Made by a program: the position numbers and the translations under genes
Notes under the pieces: model-generated
Told to the model about the DNA's origin: nothing
Database searches by the model: none
What the model saw: the letters and a program-made list of their open reading frames with translations, nothing else
NCBI GenBank assembly: GCA_029582165.1
Contig: CM055877.1
Location: 21,922,355 to 21,986,354 of the forward strand
DNA: 64,000 bases
Direction: 5' to 3'
DNA from: Portulaca oleracea
Taxonomy: Eukaryota > Streptophyta > Magnoliopsida > Caryophyllales > Portulacaceae
In this document: positions 23,936 through 33,838 of the stretch, piece after piece
Layout of the letters: every line of letters starts with the position of its first letter
Position numbering within the stretch: the first letter of the stretch is position 1

Positions 23936-26002
23936 TGTTCGGTCGGTTCGAGCCGAATTAATATCTTTTATAAGGAGTTTTACTCGTCTTTAATAATTAA
24001 TTTAGGAATTTTATTATGTTTTTAGGTATTTTGCAATATTATTAGATTTTATATAATTTTATTATTTTTGTTATCAATTTTTGTTAATTATAAATCAAAA
24101 TAATAAAACAAATAAAATTAGAAAATAAAATCAATAAAATGAAAACCTAATTCTACTAAACCCAGCCCAAACACTTCTCTCTCCCTCAGCCCAGTTTCCC
24201 TCGGCCCGTCTCCCAATACCCACAACCCAGCCCATGACCCGTTTTCCCCAAACCCTAATACTAACCCCTACCCTTTCCCTCATTTCCCCCCTTCCCTTTC
24301 TCTCTCTTCCTCTCTCTTTCTCTCTCATTCCCTCGGATTCTTTCTCATTCTCTTTCTCTTTCTTCTTCTTCCCGTCCCTTTCTCCCTTTTCTCCTTCTTC
24401 CTTTCTGCTTTCCCTTTCTTTTTCTTTCTTTCTTTCTTTCTGCTTTTCCCGTCTTCCTCAGTCTCATTCTCTCTGTTTTTCTTTCTCTTTTTTGCCCAAT
24501 TTGCACCAACACCTCACAACCACCATCCGAGTTTCACCATCATCATCTTTCTTCTTTCTCCTTTCTTCTTTCTTCCGGAAATTCGTAATCAAGCAACTTG
24601 CGCCGAATTTCCGACATCCATTTGCATCTATAATCATTCATCTTCTTATCTTATCTCACTTTCTCATTTAATCTCTTGATTTGTCACTAATTTATCTTGC
24701 AATTTGCAGATTTGGTGGGTGGATTCCAAGAAGAGGCTCGAGTTCAAGTATAAAAGAGGAAGAGGAAGGCGAAGGCATGGAAGAACCGAAGCTCGATTTG
24801 GGGGGTGACAACCCAATCGAATTCTAGGGTTCGAATTAGGTTTAAATTTCGTTTTTCAAATTTCATTTCCAGAATTCATTTTGAAAGGTTGAACTCTTCG
24901 AATTTACTGTTTTTTTTTTGTTGAGAGTTTGATGTAGATTTAGGTTTGGGTTTGATTCTGTTTTTCAATTCAATCTAGTTTGTACCCCTAATTTCGTTAT
25001 TATGGTAGATTTACTTATGCGGTCTTGTTCTTGAATGTTTGAAAGTTTTAATTCTGGGTTTTGTTTATATTTCGATGTTTTGTTCAGATTAGTAATGAGT
25101 TAGTGTTCGAATTTTTGGTTAGATTGTATTCGATTCGGTGTTGAATTTTTAAAATTTGTTTGGATGGAAATTGTTCTGAGTTGGTTTGATTTGTGCCCAG
25201 TTCCTCTGTTTTCTTATTCTGCTTCTGATTGTCATTCTCTTTCTGCCTTCCTTCTTTCTTCTTCTTAATGTTGTTTCGGTCATAAGTTAGGGTTAAGTTT
25301 AGTAGTTCATTAACCAATGAAAATTGGTTGTTATTTCAGTTTAGAGTTAATTCATTAAGTCAATGTTAATAAGTCAAAGGTTATTAGTTATGTTAGATTA
25401 GGATAGAATTAGTAAAGTGGGCCTAATTTGGGCCATATCTGGTTTTACTAGAACTTCTTTAGTTATAATATGTTTAGGATTTTATTCAGAATTTTGCTTA
25501 AGTTACAGTTTTCCTAAAAGTTTTTATTAGTTTAAGTCACAAAAATTCTAAACACAATCCACAATTTAGTGAAGAGGAGGATTTAGGGTTCATAAATTCT
25601 CCTTTAACGGTGAGGATTTGGGGATTCTTAGTAGTCCAATTCACAATTTTCTTGTTGATCGATTCAAGTGAAAGTTTAGTTCATCAAAGGTATAATTTCT
25701 TGTTCCCTGATTTCATTGTTAGAATTTAGTTTTACTGCTTCCTTATTTCTTGCTTTTAAACAGCTTTCTTAGTTTAGATTTTCTGTCAAAGTCATTTTAG
25801 TTTATCTCTTTTGATTTAATGCTTTCTTTTATTGTTTTCAACTCATCTTAGTTTAGTTTATTTAAATTATTTATTGCTTTCAGCATTTGAAAACTCCTTT
25901 CGCAAACCAATTTCCTGATAACCTAACACACCATCCTTGCGGATACGACAACCCTTAGGAATAATTCATTCCTAAAAACCCCCTAAAACTCCAAAGCGAA
26001 CA
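23936..26002 (+). repeat. Element C 3' LTR
   Basis: The 2067 bp LTR is very similar to the 5' LTR. Differences visible by eye are a 2 bp loss near the start (TCGGTCGG versus TCGGTCTCGG), about 24 bp fewer in the CT tract, and the extra 209 bp at 25268-25476. It ends AAAGCGAACA at 26002. Confidence 0.94.
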
Positions 26003-27110
26003 TACGAGTAGGAACTAACTCTCCCTGTTCATTCTCTACAACAGTCAATCCAGCTTTCTTAGGGACTGCATGAATAGGACTCACCCACTTGCTATCAAAG
26101 ATTGGAGTAAATAATATCATGATCTAACTACTTAAGGATCTCTTTCTTAACTACCTCCTTTATCTGTGGGTTCAGTCTCCTAAGGCGGTCTCTATGAGGA
26201 ACATTTTCATCTTCTAAGAAGATTCGATGCTGAACAATGGAAGGGCTAATCCCCCTAATGTCACCTAAAGTCCACCCCAAGGCTCCCTTGTTCTTTCTAA
26301 GAACTTCAATCAATTGGATTTCTTTTTCCCTTCCTAAGTCAGAAGCAATGATTATAGGGTAGGTCTCACTAGGGCCAAGAAAAGCATATTTCAACTCAAA
26401 AGGGAGGATTTTCATCTCAATAGTGGTGGATGAAGGTGGTCTAGGCTCGACTGTCTCAGGTGAGGTTTGAGATGCAAATAAAGATTCATATAGCACATCA
26501 CCATCAAGTACATCAGAATCACACAAAGAATTCACACTATCAGGATTAATTCCTAGTGTAATCAACTCATCAACACAGAACACATCAACAAAGTCAGGGT
26601 TCTCATTATCATGAACAAAATCACTCGCCCAATTAAGGGTACTCTGCTCATGCTCATCAAAACCTAAGGGTGACTTTTGCAGATTAAAAATGTTCAACTC
26701 CATAGTCAAATTCTCAAAGGTTAATTTCATTCTATCATCTTTACAATTAATCCAAGCATTAGAATTGGGAAGGAAAGGGCGGCCTAGAATAATGGGGACC
26801 TCATCTCTAATACTTTGAACTCTAGCAGTTTCTAGTACTATAAAATCAATAGGAAACACAAACTCGCCAACCTAAATCAAGATATCCTCAACTACCCCCT
26901 TAGGTACCCTAGTAGACCTGTCGGCCAATTGCAATACCATCCAAGTAGGCTTTAGTTCACCTAATCCAAGCGTTTCATACATATGCAAAGGCAACAAATT
27001 CACACTAGCACCTAGGTCAAGCAATGCCCTTTTTATCAAACTATCTCCTATGGTAATAGAGATAGTGGGGCATCCAGGGTCTTTGTACTTAATAGGCATT
27101 TGGTTCGACA
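26003..27110 (-). pseudogene. Element B pol, 5' part: protease and start of RT
   Basis: On the minus strand from ~27110 the aspartic protease is clear: ALLDLGASVNLLPLHMYE with the catalytic D-L-G-A-S, followed by LQLADRSTRVPKGVVEDILI. A TAG stop at about 26875 interrupts it, then VPIILGRPFL continues. The linker to RT includes DGDVLYESLFASQT, also seen in element C. The RT N-terminus (RRLNPQIKEVVKKEILK) runs to a stop near 26128, then appears in another frame (PIFDSKWVSPIHAVPKK) up to the C insertion. It would have been one polyprotein with the part at 15821-18308. Confidence 0.9.
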
Positions 27111-28500
27111 GACATTCGAGGCTAAGAAAGCCTTCTTGGGCACTTTGGTGGCTCTCTTAGTTGTACAAAGTTCCTTAAGGAAACAGGCATATAGGGGAAA
27201 CTGTAAAATGACATCTAAAACAGGAATGTTCACCTTAACCTGAGAAAATGTCTCCGTAATTTTGTGCAAAAACTTTTGGTCCTTTTTCCCTCTTAACTTC
27301 TAAGGATAAGGTGGAGGGGGCCTGTAAGCCCCTTGAGGTGGTGGACTAGTCAAATGGTTGGCTTTAGACAAGGTTTTGGCATTAAGAGGCTCAACTGTAG
27401 CAGTTGGCCTCACTTCATCTGACTCATCCTCAACAGAAACAAGCTCATCAACAGGTTCATCAGTCACACTCTTTTTATTACACACATCAGAAGGTTTCAT
27501 TTGCACTCTATTATCTATCTCTTTCCCAGAACGATGATTAATAACAACATTCAACCTCAAACCTGATTAGGGTCACTAGATGACGAACCTGAAGCTTACC
27601 CATTGGGGTTCACCTCACGTTGTCCACGAAAGGAACCTCTATCCCTATTGGCCAACAAAAGTTGAGAGAAATTTTTATTCATTTGTTTCATCCTTTTCTC
27701 TATGTCACTCTTCACAGTTTCTTTAACCTCTCTCAAGCCATTTTTCAACTCCCTAATCTCTCTCTCATGCCTATCCTCATTAATATACCTTGGTGAGGGT
27801 CGGTTTTGGGCAATATGATCAGATTAGATAGATGGCCCTCTAGGAGCTTGATAAGCTCCCTGGGGTGGTTGTCGAGGTTGAGAAGGGTGGTTTCCTTGGA
27901 AAACCCCTCATTGGTTAGGTGGTCTCAACACATTCTTGGTCTCAGGGCCATAAGAGAGCAAGGGGTGCTTGCGCATCCCCTGGTGTTGGTAGGGTTAGTA
28001 CTAGTCAGGCCTATAGTTATGATGCATAACATTCACATTTTCAGTACTAGTGGCCAGTCGTTGAATGTAGAATGGACAAGTAGAAATAACATGGTCAACA
28101 CTTTGGCACAAAGCAGAAATAACAATGTAGAATGTAGAATGGACAAGCAGAAATAACATGGTCAGTACTAGTACCCATGAAAAGTGATAGGTTCTAGGTG
28201 TGGTACTACCTAGGGTCAAAGGTTACTCCTGGAGGCAAGGTCGGTAGTACAAAACATGAGGGTGGTAGGTCGTACGATGGGTATAACTGATCATTCAGAG
28301 TCAACCTACGTCCTTCCTCGACCATCTTAGGTGATTCTATAGAAAGTTCCTCTTTCCTAACCAATCTATTACTAGAAGGACTACGAACCCAAACCTCAGG
28401 TTGTTGTATTCTACGTTTTTTTCGTGGTTTTTCAATTTTCTCAATTTTTAGTTTGTTTTTGGATTTTTAAGACTAATCTAAGAAAGCAATAAACTATTCA
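27111..28500 (-). pseudogene. Element B gag remnant, capsid region deleted
   Basis: On the minus strand from 28500: an N-terminal patch (QLYPSYDLPPSCFVLP) that matches element D, then almost directly the zinc-knuckle region (CQSVDHVISTC; the first Cys pair is damaged) and the MHHNYRP stretch, then a Pro-rich part and GKEIDNRVQMK. Element D has more than 600 bp between the first two pieces, containing capsid-like residues, so B has lost its capsid. A 35 bp direct repeat (starting GAATGTAGAATGGACAAG, near 28067 and 28127) lies near the join. Several stops occur. It cannot make a complete particle protein. Confidence 0.8.
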
Positions 28501-28538
28501 CACACAAACCAATTACCTAATCTACCAAATAACACCAT

Positions 28539-28555
28539 CCCCAACAACAGCGTCA
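28539..28555 (-). promoter_or_regulatory. Primer binding site of element B (decayed tRNA-Asp type)
   Basis: On the minus strand it reads TGACGCTGTTGTTGGGG, one base after the LTR end. It differs from the tRNA-Asp complement by three transitions, all of C-to-T or G-to-A type. Confidence 0.82.
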
Positions 28556-28556
28556 T

Positions 28557-29870
28557 TGTTCGGTTCTAGAATTTGGGGTAAAAGAGTAGGGGTAGTCGAA
28601 AACCATCAAGGATGGTGTGTTAGGGTTTTAGGGGATTGTCTGGAAAAGATTTCAATCAAAAAAGCAATAAATGATAAAATTAAAACTAAACTAAGCATGA
28701 ATTTGTCGTAGCTATGATCAAGGAAAACATGAATCTAAAAATGAACTAACCCTAATTCAACAAGAAAGAAAACTACAACTAAGAATGCGATTAAAGCAAT
28801 AAATGAAAAACTGAATCGAATAAAAAAGAAATTATACCTTGAATGCATTAAACTTCACTCTAATCCGGAATTTTGAATCCTTCATCTTGAACTTTCTCCC
28901 GAACAAACAAGAAAAGTGATTTGGATTAATTGAAAGAGTAGATTATAGAAAGGAGAATCCTTCATCTTGAACTTGAAAGGAGAATTTGTAAACCGTTAAT
29001 CCTCCTCCTTAATAAAAAGATTGGAAATTTTGTGGGCTAATACTAATGAAATTCGAATAACAAGACAATAATAAAAACAAGAGAGAACAAGAACTTGGGA
29101 AATTTCTTCCATGAATTAATTGAAAGAGTAGATTACAAATTATGATGAAAGGAAATTAGAGAAACTTGTAATAATCTAAAAGCATAATGATAAACCTTAA
29201 ATCTAAGTCTAATTACTAAGGGTAAAGAAGATAATTATAATGCTGAAAATGTTAAGGTATATATAGAAGGAATAAAATAAATCTTAAACCCTACACATTA
29301 GTACAGCCACCGCTTTTAATTTCTACATCAGCAGGCCTCTCGCGGGCGCTACGCTAGGCTGTCACGGGCAATACGCTTGCGACGGTGACTTTCCTCTGAT
29401 TTTTGCTAAGCGTTGTCACGGGTGTTATGCTAGATGGTCGCGACCGTGATTATCGTGGGCGATACCCTTAAGGGTAACGACCGTGTCCTCATTTGGCAAT
29501 TTCATAATTTTTCTCCGGATGAACTCGTCGCGGGCGCCACTGCTAGCGTTGCGGGCGCGACGACTGCAACGGATTTTGCTCTTTTTTGTTGTTGTTGCTG
29601 TCGCGGGTGCTAACACCTCTGTAACGAGCACGACGACCTTGACTTAAAACTTGTCAGCTTTGTCAACGAAGGTAGCGGTCATACCCCTTGGGTGGCGGGC
29701 GCTACCTTCTAGGTTTTGATTAAATTTTGTCTTTTTGTCTTGGTTTTCCTTCTAACTCTTGATTATCCTGCAAAAACACAAAATCATCATAACTAATACA
29801 TAATCAAGGGACTCAAACAAGCAAAACACCTTATAAATGATATAAATGCAGCTCGAAATGAGACTGATCA
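28557..29870 (-). repeat. Element B 5' LTR
   Basis: The 1314 bp partner of 11887-13198. Same ends (TGATC... and ...CCGAACA), same TATATATA word near 29257-29268 and same GC-rich palindrome-bearing block at 29335-29705. It holds a ~50 bp duplication-like stretch near 28930-28985 absent from the other LTR. Confidence 0.93.
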
Positions 29871-29875
29871 TTTAT

Positions 29876-30219
29876 CTTTATTGATTTTCCCTCGTAAATT
29901 GTGTGATTGTGTTTGCTTTGTTATTTGAAGTTGCGTTAGATTAACCAAACCAAAAACCGATCGACTTAGTGATTAGGTAGGAGACTAGTTTAGTGTGTAG
30001 TCGAGAGAAGTCCCGGTGAAAACCACCTTCATACATGCTACATCTACACCTGTGCACTTGCGATCAACTGCGCAGCGTTCCCCCAGAACTGCCTTCTGGA
30101 AAATTCTAGGTGTAACTTGTTCCCGTTTATTTTTCTGTCTAATTTCCTATTTATTTTAATGCAAATGGGTATAATTATTATCGTTCGAATGTTTTCTGTT
30201 AATTTTCCTACAATTTATT
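29876..30219. other. Unassigned intergenic DNA
   Basis: No ORF, repeat or motif that I can support. It is the right flank of element B's target site. Confidence 0.4.
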
Positions 30220-30300
30220 AAAGTTGGATTTGACAAAAACTGACTATGAGATGCCCCTTATTTTGTTGTATCTATTATCAGGGCCCTATAATTCTAAAAC

Positions 30301-30582
30301 TGTAACGCCCCGACCCCTCCCGGATCGCGGACATTACCGATAACCACTTCAAGGATTGTAGACTGGCCCCACAAATCACCACGAGTCTTTCCAGCGTGCT
30401 TAGTCCTCGCTCACACGTTGCTCGAAAACTTCAGAGGTCACCCATCTCTAAGACTATTCAGAAACGCTAATCGAGAAGTTCCCAATGGATGAGCTACCAT
30501 AAAAGAAGGTGCACCTTGGTGATATAAGTAGTCATTTCAATCCTTTTAAGCTAAACTTTAACCACATACCCGGGGTGTTACA
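30301..30582 (-). repeat. Cassandra LTR, inverted copy
   Basis: The reverse complement begins TGTAACACCCCGGGTATGTGG and ends GGGGCGTTACA. It includes a decayed 5S-like part. It matches 31223-31515 in opposite orientation. Confidence 0.85.
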
Positions 30583-30823
30583 ATCACCCCATTTAATAAC
30601 ATCCTCGTTGTGCCATTCAATCTCGAATCTTTGCCCGCTAGGACGCTTGGCTCGTTCACCCGGGCGCATTACGCGGCCGCGGTCGGCTCTGATACGGGCG
30701 CCGCGATAGTATCGAGCCAACCCGCGACGCTGAGTTGCGCCGGTGGAGAGCCATCGGCAATCACCTAGCGGGCAAAGATTCGATTGATCGCGCACAACGA
30801 GGACGCCGTGGCGCTTAAGTGAG

Positions 30824-31092
30824 AACACCCGTATATGTTGTTAAAGTGTGGCTTAAAAGGATTGAAATGACTACTTATATCACCAAGGTGCACCTTCTTT
30901 ATGGTAGCTCATCCGCTGGTAACTTCTCGATTAAGCGTGCTCTGAGTAGACAAAGAATGGTGACCTCCCGAAGTTTTCCTGTGCAGCGAAAGCGAGGACG
31001 GCGCACGTTGAAAGACTAGTGGTGATTTGTGGGCTACCAACATTCTGAAGCGCTTATTGGTAATGTCATGCCGGGCGGGCCGCATGCTATAG
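30824..31092 (+). repeat. Cassandra LTR, degraded middle copy
   Basis: Matches the LTR from GTATATGTTGTTAAAGTG through GGTGATTTGTGG to GGTAATGTC, but with many small deletions, including in the 5S-like part. The first bases (TGTAAT) and last bases (GTTACA) are lost. It is followed by a PBS. Confidence 0.75.
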
Positions 31093-31093
31093 A

Positions 31094-31105
31094 TGGTATC
31101 GAGCC
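31094..31105 (+). promoter_or_regulatory. Cassandra primer binding site (tRNA-Met type)
   Basis: TGGTATCGAGCC, one base short of the usual TGGTATCAGAGCC. An inverted counterpart, GGCTCTGATAC, lies at 30684-30694 and a further plus copy, TAGTATCGAGCC, near 30708. Confidence 0.75.
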
Positions 31106-31222
31106 GACCGCGACCGTGAGTCGCGGCCAGGAGGGAGAGCCATGGGTAGTCACCTAGCGGGGTAAAGATTTTGGATTGGATTGTGGCACAATGAGGACGT
31201 TGTGCGCTTATGTGGGGGTGAC

Positions 31223-31515
31223 TGTAATACCCCGGATATGTTGTTAAAGTGTGACTTAAAAGGATTAAAATGACTACTTATATCACCAAGGTGCACCTTC
31301 TTTTATGGTAGCTGATTCGTTGGGAACTCCTCAGTTAAGCGTGCTTGGCTGGAAGTAGTCAAAGGATGGGTGACCTCCTGAGAAGTTTTCCCAAGCAGCG
31401 TGTGAGCGAGGACGAAGCACGCTGGAAAGGATCGTGGTGATTTGTGGGGCCAGTCAGCGATCCTTGAATTAGTTATCGGTAATGTCCGCGGCGCGAGAGG
31501 GGCCAGGGCGTTACA
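31223..31515 (+). repeat. Cassandra 3' LTR, complete
   Basis: The 293 bp LTR begins TGTAATACCCCGG and ends GGGCGTTACA, preceded by a GTGGGGGTGA polypurine tract. Confidence 0.9.
31323..31392 (+). promoter_or_regulatory. 5S rRNA-like Pol III promoter inside the Cassandra LTR
   Basis: AGTTAAGCGTGCTTGG (box A) and GGATGGGTGACCTCCTG (box C region) match plant 5S rRNA genes, with the intermediate element between them partly changed. Cassandra LTRs are known to carry 5S-derived RNA polymerase III promoters. This is not a 5S gene: the 5S 5' end and the terminator are missing. Confidence 0.88.
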
Positions 31516-32240
31516 AAAACTAATTATGAGGTCCCCATATATACTTGGTATCTAATTTTTCGGTCGAATTTAACTGACTTTCATCTCTGGAGTAATTAAA
31601 TGACGAGAATGCCCTTATAAGTTCCGTCATTGACTCAACTTTTTTATTTCCAATTTGAATTTACTTTGATAGTTTCGGGGATTGATAATTATATATTTTT
31701 GAAGGCTTATCTTTCGCAATAATTGGCTGTACGTCCAGTAATAGTTTAGAGCATTGAAGGGGAGGGATTTTGAGGAAAGATGGGGAAAAGAAGTAGAATG
31801 AGGCCCCATTCTTTGGATGAGTTATTTTCAAGTTAGGATAGTTAGGTTTGGATAAGTTAGGATAAATTCGAATAAGTTATGATGTTTTTTTGGAAAATTG
31901 TGTTTTTATAATAGATATTTTTTGGGGAATTGTGTTAGGTTGGGATAAGTCAAAATAAGTTAGGAGAATTAGAACCAACTTGACAAAAGAACATGCCCTA
32001 AAACTCTAAATGAAAATAAATAAGCAAATGACAAATTTGAAAAGAATTTAATCTTTAAAGTTTCCCGCCAAAAGACTCATCTAAAAATTCATGCCCCTCA
32101 CTAGAATTGCTTCAAAAAATTAGATACCAAGTAAATATAGGGACCTCATAATTAGTTTTAAAATTATAGGATTCCAATAATAGATACCACAAAGTAAGGG
32201 GGACCTCAAAGTCATTTTTTGTGAATTTGACAGTCAAGAT

Positions 32241-33756
32241 TCATAAATTCGGATTCTAAGAAAACCCTAACACAAACTAACACACACGTGGGGTAACAAG
32301 GCCATTCTTAGCTACCCACTAAGGGTCGTGGTACCTACCATGAGATATCTTGTAATAATGTCCATTAGGAGTAGAGTGCCATTTGCCATATGTGATTAGC
32401 TTGTTTCCCCATTTGATGATGTCTTTAGTATCACAATGTTTTTTGAAATATCTAGTGATAGAACCCTAGAGGGGGTGAATAGGCTTATAAAAACTTCTGC
32501 ACAACTCAAACCAATGACTTTAGACTGATAACATTGAGTTTCTTCAAGGTGGTTACATAATGATGAAAACAATTAGTTTTAATGATATAATTGAAGGAAG
32601 TTAAAAGAAGACAAAGATTACAACAAGTTTCTCGCTACCTATTCTCAACACACTTGGTCCATTACGGTGCTGGTTAACACACCAACCACATTCATCAAGC
32701 TTGTCGTCACAGAAAACCAATTGCCTTTCTCAACTATTGCTCATTCACCATCCTACCCTTGGCTACTATTCTCACCAAAACTTACAATTGGCTATTGATC
32801 TCCCCAATGCTCTCGATTGGCTACAAATTGGAGATTTAGTGATTAATTCTTTAGTCACCTACAAGAATTCACAAAATACTTTTATATAATGCTCGTGTCT
32901 TGTTTTCAAAATCAATGATCTTTTCTTCGCGTGCTATGCTCTATATATGCTTAAGAAAGCCCCTTCTTCTAATTATTAGTATAATTTCGACTTGATTTTC
33001 GGTTGTCAATGATTTTTTCCACCATTTCTGTGACGTCTTTACATTTCCATTGATATATTCCCTCCAACAATAGGAGATACCCGATTTTCTGCAAGGACCA
33101 ACAACATATCCTCACACCTATTTATGCTTACAATCATACTAGAAATTAGGAAATAGAGAAAGAGAAAAATATCCCTTTTCAATTTCAGGAGTTACGTTGA
33201 ATTCAGTGGCGGATCTAGACCTTAAAATTATGAGTGTCCATTTAACAAGTCACTATCATATATATTTAAAAAAAAGAAGACAAACTACCAAATATTTCAA
33301 TAGTAAAATATTAGATTTTGTCCACTACTTTTCAGTTGTTTTCTTTTTGAGGCATGGTATCATAAAATTAAAGTAGAACGATCCATATTACACCCAAACA
33401 TTACCACTCATCGAAAAAACAACATACAAACACAAAAGCATAAGATACAAACTTGAGACAGTCGTATACTTACATTAATTTATACACATTGCCAAATGGG
33501 ATAAATACACATTGCCATCTCATGAGATGCAAAATCAAGAATTAGACACATTCTATACAATTTGTATAACAATCTACTGAGAACCATGGAAATAATGTTA
33601 TTGAGATGATTTTTATTGCTTTCAAATAGTCGAAAGACCATTCCATACAATGGGAGACAATTGCATAATCAATTGAGAAGCTTGATAAACAAACAAACAA
33701 ATAGCCCAACTAAATGCTAAAGGTGCCTTGAAATTACATATAATAAATGCTAAAGC

Positions 33757-33759
<3 letters not shown>
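32241..33759. other. Intergenic DNA without recognised features
   Basis: AT-rich, no conserved ORF, no repeat pair seen. Short ORFs are not supported. Confidence 0.5.

Positions 33760-33835
<76 letters not shown>
33760..33835. repeat. (TA)n microsatellite
   Basis: About 38 uninterrupted TA units. ORFs of alternating Ile and Tyr across it are artefacts. Likely unstable in length. Confidence 0.97.

Positions 33836-33838
<3 letters not shown>

Larger units (their letters stand above)
18309..26002 (+). mobile_element. Element C: gag-only Athila-type element nested in B
   Basis: Complete insertion of 7694 bp with two LTRs (1882 and 2067 bp), tRNA-Asp PBS, one long ORF and a polypurine tract, but no RT, RNase H or integrase. 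It is opposite in orientation to its host element B. Its ORF resembles that of element A and also contains a stretch similar to the protease-RT linker of B. It probably moved with enzymes supplied by a pol-bearing relative. It is younger than B because it interrupts it. Confidence 0.94.
11887..29870 (-). mobile_element. Element B: Athila-type Ty3/gypsy element, full length but nested and decayed
   Basis: Both LTRs are present (1312 and 1314 bp), flanked by a perfect 5 bp target duplication TTTAT (11882-11886 and 29871-29875). Reading the minus strand from 29870: 5' LTR, PBS, shortened gag, protease, RT, RNase H, integrase, long 3' untranslated region, 3' LTR. Element C (18309-26002) is inserted in the RT. 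Without C, element B is about 10.3 kb, within the usual range for Athila. Lineage is inferred from the tRNA-Asp PBS, protein motifs and the integrase C-terminus. Confidence 0.93.
30301..31515. mobile_element. Cassandra TRIM with inverted, three-LTR structure
   Basis: Recognised by 5S rRNA-like sequence in the LTRs and short internal domains with tRNA-Met-type PBS. The order is minus-strand LTR (30301-30582), minus-strand internal domain up to a PBS at about 30684, a plus-strand internal domain, degraded plus-strand LTR (about 30824-31092), PBS (31094-31105), internal domain, complete plus-strand LTR (31223-31515). The whole is flanked by AAAAC on both sides (30296-30300 and 31516-31520), so it behaves as one insertion. 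Normal Cassandra has two LTRs in the same direction. It encodes no protein. Confidence 0.85.
30220..32240. mobile_element. Inverted-repeat element (putative non-autonomous DNA transposon)
   Basis: The sequence at about 30222-30300 plus 31516-31558 reappears as its reverse complement at about 32113-32240, with ~75% or better identity by eye. Each arm holds two related words, GAGGTCCCC...GGTATCTA, in direct order. The middle (31560-32110) has no transposase. Excluding the Cassandra insert it is about 0.8 kb. The superfamily is uncertain, exact ends and target duplication were not resolved, and a chance inverted duplication is possible. Confidence 0.6.

Noticed and set aside
31323..31392. 5S rRNA gene
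   Set aside because: Only the internal promoter part matches; it lies inside a Cassandra LTR and lacks the ends of a 5S gene.
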